A DNA stretch of 64,000 nt. Origin: Ochrobactrum sp. Marseille-Q0166. Lineage in GTDB: Bacteria; Pseudomonadota; Alphaproteobacteria; Rhizobiales; Rhizobiaceae. A program made the position numbers and the translations under genes. Under the pieces are notes generated by a model. It worked only from the letters and a program-made list of their open reading frames with translations, was not told the DNA's origin and did not search any database. Where the stretch lies: contig NZ_JACJUO010000001.1 in the NCBI RefSeq assembly GCF_014397025.1, positions 1,350,501 through 1,414,500 of the forward strand. Reading direction: 5' to 3'. This document shows positions 60,781 through 64,000 of the stretch, in pieces (the first letter of the stretch is position 1; each line of letters opens with the position of its first letter).

Positions 60781-62922
60781 TTATTGTAGATTGCGTCGCT
60801 TTCCTTCCATAAGGTCGAGCACCGCTCGCGCGCAATCAAGAACATTGCTACCGGGGCCGAATACTGCCGATACACCGCGGTCGAAAAGGTATTGGTAATC
60901 CTGACGTGGGACAACACCGCCGCACACGACAATGATATTTTCAGCACCTTTTTTGCGCAGCGTTTCAACGAGCTGTGGCAGCAGCGTCTTGTGTCCGGCC
61001 GCGAGTGACGACACACCAAGTACATGCACCTTGGCCTTGATTGCCATATCTGCGGCTTCGTCTGGCGTTTGAAACAACGGGCCAGCCAGCACTTCAAAGC
61101 CGATATCCCCAAAGGCAGACGCGATGATTTTAGCTCCACGATCATGGCCGTCTTGACCAAGTTTGGCCACCATAACTTTTGGTGTCTCACCAATCTGCTT
61201 TGAAAAGTCTTGCAGACGATCAACCAGTGTCTGATATTCCGGTTCGTCCTTATAGGCTGCGCCGTAGACCTTTTTTACGACCTTCGGCACTGCTGCATGA
61301 TCACCGAATGCACTACGCATGGCATCGGATATTTCACCAACTGTTGCGCGTGCACGTGAAGCTTCGACCGCCGCAGCCAGAATATTACCTTCTCCAGTTT
61401 TCGAGACTTTTTCCAGTTCAAAGAGCGCTGCTTCGACCTTGGCCTTGTTGCGGGTTTCCTTGATCCGGTTGAGGCGAGCGATCTGAGAATTGCGGACGGC
61501 GGTATTATCGATTTCAAGAATGTCGATATTGTCTTCCTGTTCAAGACGGAACTTATTGACACCGACTATAACTTCCTCACCTTTGTCAACTGCTGCCTGT
61601 CGACGTGTGGCGGCTTCTTCGATCAGGCGCTTGGGAAGGCCGCTTTCAACGGCTTTTGTCATGCCGCCAAGATCTTCAACCTCTTCGATCAAAGCCCACG
61701 CTTTCTCTGCCAATTCATTCGTCAGGCTTTCGATGTAATAGGAGCCTGCCAGCGGGTCGACAACCTTGGTTACACCGGTTTCATTTTGCAGAATGAGCTG
61801 CGTGTTGCGGGCGATGCGAGCGGAAAATTCCGTTGGCAAAGCAATGGCTTCATCGAAAGAATTGGTGTGCAGTGACTGTGTTCCGCCAAGAGCTGCCGAC
61901 ATCGCTTCAAAAGCTGTGCGTACGATGTTGTTATAAGGGTCCTGTTCCTGCAACGACACGCCCGATGTCTGGCAATGGGTGCGCAACATCAGTGAGCCGG
62001 GCTTCTTCGGGTTGAATTCCTTCATGATACGCGACCAGAGCAAGCGGGCTGCGCGCAGCTTGGCGATTTCCATAAAGAAGTTCATGCCAATGGCGAAGAA
62101 GAACGACAGACGCCCTGCAAACTCATCAACATTGAGGCCTTTGTTGAGCGCTGCACGTACATATTCGCGACCATCGGCCAGCGTGAAAGCCAGCTCTTGC
62201 ACCAGTGTCGCGCCGGCTTCCTGCATGTGATAGCCTGAAATGGAAATCGAATTGAATTTCGGCATTTCTGTCGCCGTATAGGCGATGATGTCCGCAATGA
62301 TCCGCATCGATGGCTCTGGCGGATAAATATAGGTGTTTCGGACCATGAATTCTTTGAGAATATCGTTTTGAATGGTCCCGGAAAGAAGATCGCGTGAAAC
62401 GCCCTGTTCTTCACCAGCGACGATGAAATTGGCAAGGATTGGGATGACTGCGCCATTCATGGTCATGGAGACAGAAATTTTCTCAAGTGGGATGCCGTCG
62501 AACAGAATTTTCATATCCTCGACGGAGTCAATCGCCACGCCCGCCTTGCCGACGTCGCCTTCAACGCGTGGATGATCACTGTCGTAACCGCGATGGGTGG
62601 CAAGATCAAAGGCCACCGATACGCCCTGCTGACCAGCCGCCAGTGCCTTGCGGTAAAAGTTGTTGGACTCTTCGGCTGTCGAAAAACCCGCATATTGGCG
62701 AATGGTCCACGGACGCCCCGCATACATGGTTGCACGCGGCCCTCGCAGGAACGGCTCGAAGCCGGGCAGGGTGCCAAGGTGGCCAACCTGGTCGAGATCG
62801 TCAGCGGTATAGAGCGGCTTCACATCGATGCCTTCGGGCGTGTGCCAGATGAGGCTGTCGGCGGGACGCTTCAGCTCCTTCTCGGCCAACGCCTCCCAAT
62901 CCGCGAGGGTTTTCTGCGTCAT
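60781..62922 (-). CDS. scpA: Methylmalonyl-CoA mutase (single-chain type)
   Basis: The 713-aa enzyme interconverts (R)-methylmalonyl-CoA and succinyl-CoA using coenzyme B12. The N-terminal TIM barrel holds [21 protein letters not shown] and [16 protein letters not shown]; the C-terminal B12 domain has the cobalt-ligating DGHDRG near residues 588-595, then [16 protein letters not shown] and [15 protein letters not shown] single large chain of this kind forms homodimers, as E. coli Sbm. Start [10 protein letters not shown] at 62922 has GGAG upstream; 62937 is possible. The pcc alpha gene lies upstream on the same strand with 28 bases between, making a propionyl-CoA to succinyl-CoA unit. Confidence 0.97.
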   Translation of the reverse strand: MTQKTLADWEALAEKELKRPADSLIWHTPEGIDVKPLYTADDLDQVGHLGTLPGFEPFLRGPRATMYAGRPWTIRQYAGFSTAEESNNFYRKALAAGQQGVSVAFDLATHRGYDSDHPRVEGDVGKAGVAIDSVEDMKILFDGIPLEKISVSMTMNGAVIPILANFIVAGEEQGVSRDLLSGTIQNDILKEFMVRNTYIYPPEPSMRIIADIIAYTATEMPKFNSISISGYHMQEAGATLVQELAFTLADGREYVRAALNKGLNVDEFAGRLSFFFAIGMNFFMEIAKLRAARLLWSRIMKEFNPKKPGSLMLRTHCQTSGVSLQEQDPYNNIVRTAFEAMSAALGGTQSLHTNSFDEAIALPTEFSARIARNTQLILQNETGVTKVVDPLAGSYYIESLTNELAEKAWALIEEVEDLGGMTKAVESGLPKRLIEEAATRRQAAVDKGEEVIVGVNKFRLEQEDNIDILEIDNTAVRNSQIARLNRIKETRNKAKVEAALFELEKVSKTGEGNILAAAVEASRARATVGEISDAMRSAFGDHAAVPKVVKKVYGAAYKDEPEYQTLVDRLQDFSKQIGETPKVMVAKLGQDGHDRGAKIIASAFGDIGFEVLAGPLFQTPDEAADMAIKAKVHVLGVSSLAAGHKTLLPQLVETLRKKGAENIIVVCGGVVPRQDYQYLFDRGVSAVFGPGSNVLDCARAVLDLMEGKRRNLQ

Positions 62923-62949
62923 TGGCTTATTCTCCATCCCACCAAATCT

Positions 62950-64000
62950 TTATTCGAATTCCATGATGATCTCATCGACGGCAAGGCTTGCGCCTGCTTC
63001 GACAGCAATTCGTTTGATGGTTGCGCGACGTTCAGCGCGTAGCACATTTTCCATTTTCATGGCTTCAACCGTAGCCAGTGGCTGACCAGCCTCGACGGTA
63101 TCGCCATCGTGCACCATAACCGAAGTGATTACGCCCGGCATCGGGCAGAGCAGCATCTTCGATGTATCAGGAGGTTGCTTGACTGGCATCAGTTTTGCCA
63201 GTTCCGCCACGCGTGGCTTGCGGACATGGGCGACCGCATCAATGCCGCGCCAGCGCAGACGCCAGCCTGATCCGGAGCGCAGAACCTTGACCGCTATTGA
63301 TTTTCCGCCAACCGTGAACGCGCCGAGTTGTTTTCCCGGATGCCAGTCGCTGGCAACGGGAAGGCTTTTTCCGTTAGCGAAGTTGATGATCGTTCCGCCT
63401 TCGCCCTCAGCAATTCTGATAGGTAAATTGAAGCCCCCGAAGGTGACGACCCAATCGATTGCAACGGATTGAGCCTGTGAAGAGATACGCCCCGAGATCA
63501 GGCCATTGCGCTGTTCAATAGCCATGTTGATCTGTGCTGAAACTGCTGCCAGCACATATGCGTCTTCTTCTGACACGCTAACGCCTGAAAATCCGTCGGG
63601 ATATTCCTCAGCTATGAAGGCTGTGGTCAGCGCGCCAGCACGAAAACGCGGATGTTCCATAACGGCAGAAAGGAATGGTAGATTGTGACCGATGCCTTCC
63701 ACTTCAAATGCATCCAATGCGTCGCCCATGGCTTCAACTGCGCTGGCCCGATCCGGTCCCCAGCTGCAAAGTTTTGCAATCATGGGATCATAATACATCG
63801 AGATTTCACCACCCTCAAAGACGCCGGTGTCGTTGCGGATAATAGAGCCATTATCGCGCCGACCTTCAACCGGTGGACGATAGCGGGTCAACCTGCCAAT
63901 TGAGGGTAGAAAGCTGCGATAGGGGTCTTCTGCATAAAGACGGCTTTCGATGGCCCAGCCGTTGAGCTTTACGTCGTTTTGGGTGATGCGTAGCTTTTCG
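62950..64000 (-). CDS. pccA: Propionyl-CoA carboxylase alpha subunit, C-terminal part (5' end outside window)
   Basis: The frame is open to the window edge, so the N-terminal part of the gene is missing; the visible part is about 350 codons. It begins inside the biotin carboxylase domain (EDPYRSFLPSIGRLTRYRPP, then YDPMIAKLCSWG and VEGIGHNLPFLSAV), continues through the BT-like middle region, and ends with the biotinyl domain whose lysine is in VEAMKMENVL. The gene product carboxylates propionyl-CoA to methylmalonyl-CoA, the substrate feeding the adjacent mutase (after epimerisation). The stop is followed 28 bases later by scpA. Confidence 0.95.
   Translation of the reverse strand, partial: EKLRITQNDVKLNGWAIESRLYAEDPYRSFLPSIGRLTRYRPPVEGRRDNGSIIRNDTGVFEGGEISMYYDPMIAKLCSWGPDRASAVEAMGDALDAFEVEGIGHNLPFLSAVMEHPRFRAGALTTAFIAEEYPDGFSGVSVSEEDAYVLAAVSAQINMAIEQRNGLISGRISSQAQSVAIDWVVTFGGFNLPIRIAEGEGGTIINFANGKSLPVASDWHPGKQLGAFTVGGKSIAVKVLRSGSGWRLRWRGIDAVAHVRKPRVAELAKLMPVKQPPDTSKMLLCPMPGVITSVMVHDGDTVEAGQPLATVEAMKMENVLRAERRATIKRIAVEAGASLAVDEIIMEFE

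Overview
The window is a 64-kb stretch of core chromosome from an alphaproteobacterium of the Hyphomicrobiales (Rhizobiales), most probably the Brucella/Ochrobactrum group. This rests on recognition of protein sequences and gene order: RpoB of 1376 aa, RpoC of 1400 aa, L10 starting at GTG, DUF3126, PAS_5, ribbon-helix-helix and transglutaminase-like cysteine peptidase families typical of the order, a GAAC-N7-GAAC SOS box at recA, and full TTAA-N7-TTAA CtrA-type boxes. No database search was run. There are no insertion sequences, phage genes, CRISPR arrays or integrases.

Layout. (1) 1-9.5 kb: ordinary single genes and short pairs: the end of a Tim44-domain protein, gloA, a two-cold-shock-domain protein, a DUF192 protein and a hydrolase, cysE, DUF3126, a gamma-carbonic anhydrase homologue, a periplasmic cysteine peptidase, a PAS protein, a rhomboid protease, a CBS-pair protein and an RlmB-type rRNA methylase. 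(2) 9.7-24.1 kb: tRNA-Tyr, tRNA-Gly, tuf copy 1, tRNA-Trp, secE, nusG, rplKAJL and rpoBC, the same order as the E. coli tufB-rpoBC region but without the threonine tRNAs. (3) 24.7-43.7 kb: one uninterrupted block joining the str (rpsL-rpsG-fusA-tuf), S10, spc and alpha operons through secY, adk, rpsM, rpsK, rpoA and rplQ. The second tuf here is almost identical to the first. (4) 43.8-52.7 kb: a DegP/HtrA protease, rarA, a transglycosylase-like lipoprotein, an OmpA-like lipoprotein, recA and alaS. (5) 52.7-64 kb: a small divergent unit of an ArsR-type regulator facing two ferredoxin-like-fold proteins, a GNAT acetyltransferase, icd, small conserved proteins, a DJ-1/PfpI protein, a TrmJ-type methylase with murI, two unrecognised proteins, methylmalonyl-CoA mutase and the 3' part of the propionyl-CoA carboxylase alpha gene.

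The genes cover transcription (RNAP core, NusG), translation (about 28 r-proteins, EF-G, two EF-Tu, three tRNAs, AlaRS), protein export (SecE, SecY), envelope quality control, DNA repair (RecA, RarA), and propionate/TCA metabolism.

I found no clearly new multi-gene system. The more unusual signals are non-coding: a 389-nt highly folded rplA-rplJ leader, a structured rpoB leader, a possible three-arm alternative hairpin between adk and rpsM, perfect hairpins without U-tracts at many internal junctions of the r-protein block, and two full CtrA-type boxes. Among proteins, the least explained are a cysteine-containing ArsR-type regulator with its divergent NIPSNAP/ABM pair and three conserved-looking proteins of unknown function (at 24.2, 59.7 and 60.4 kb).
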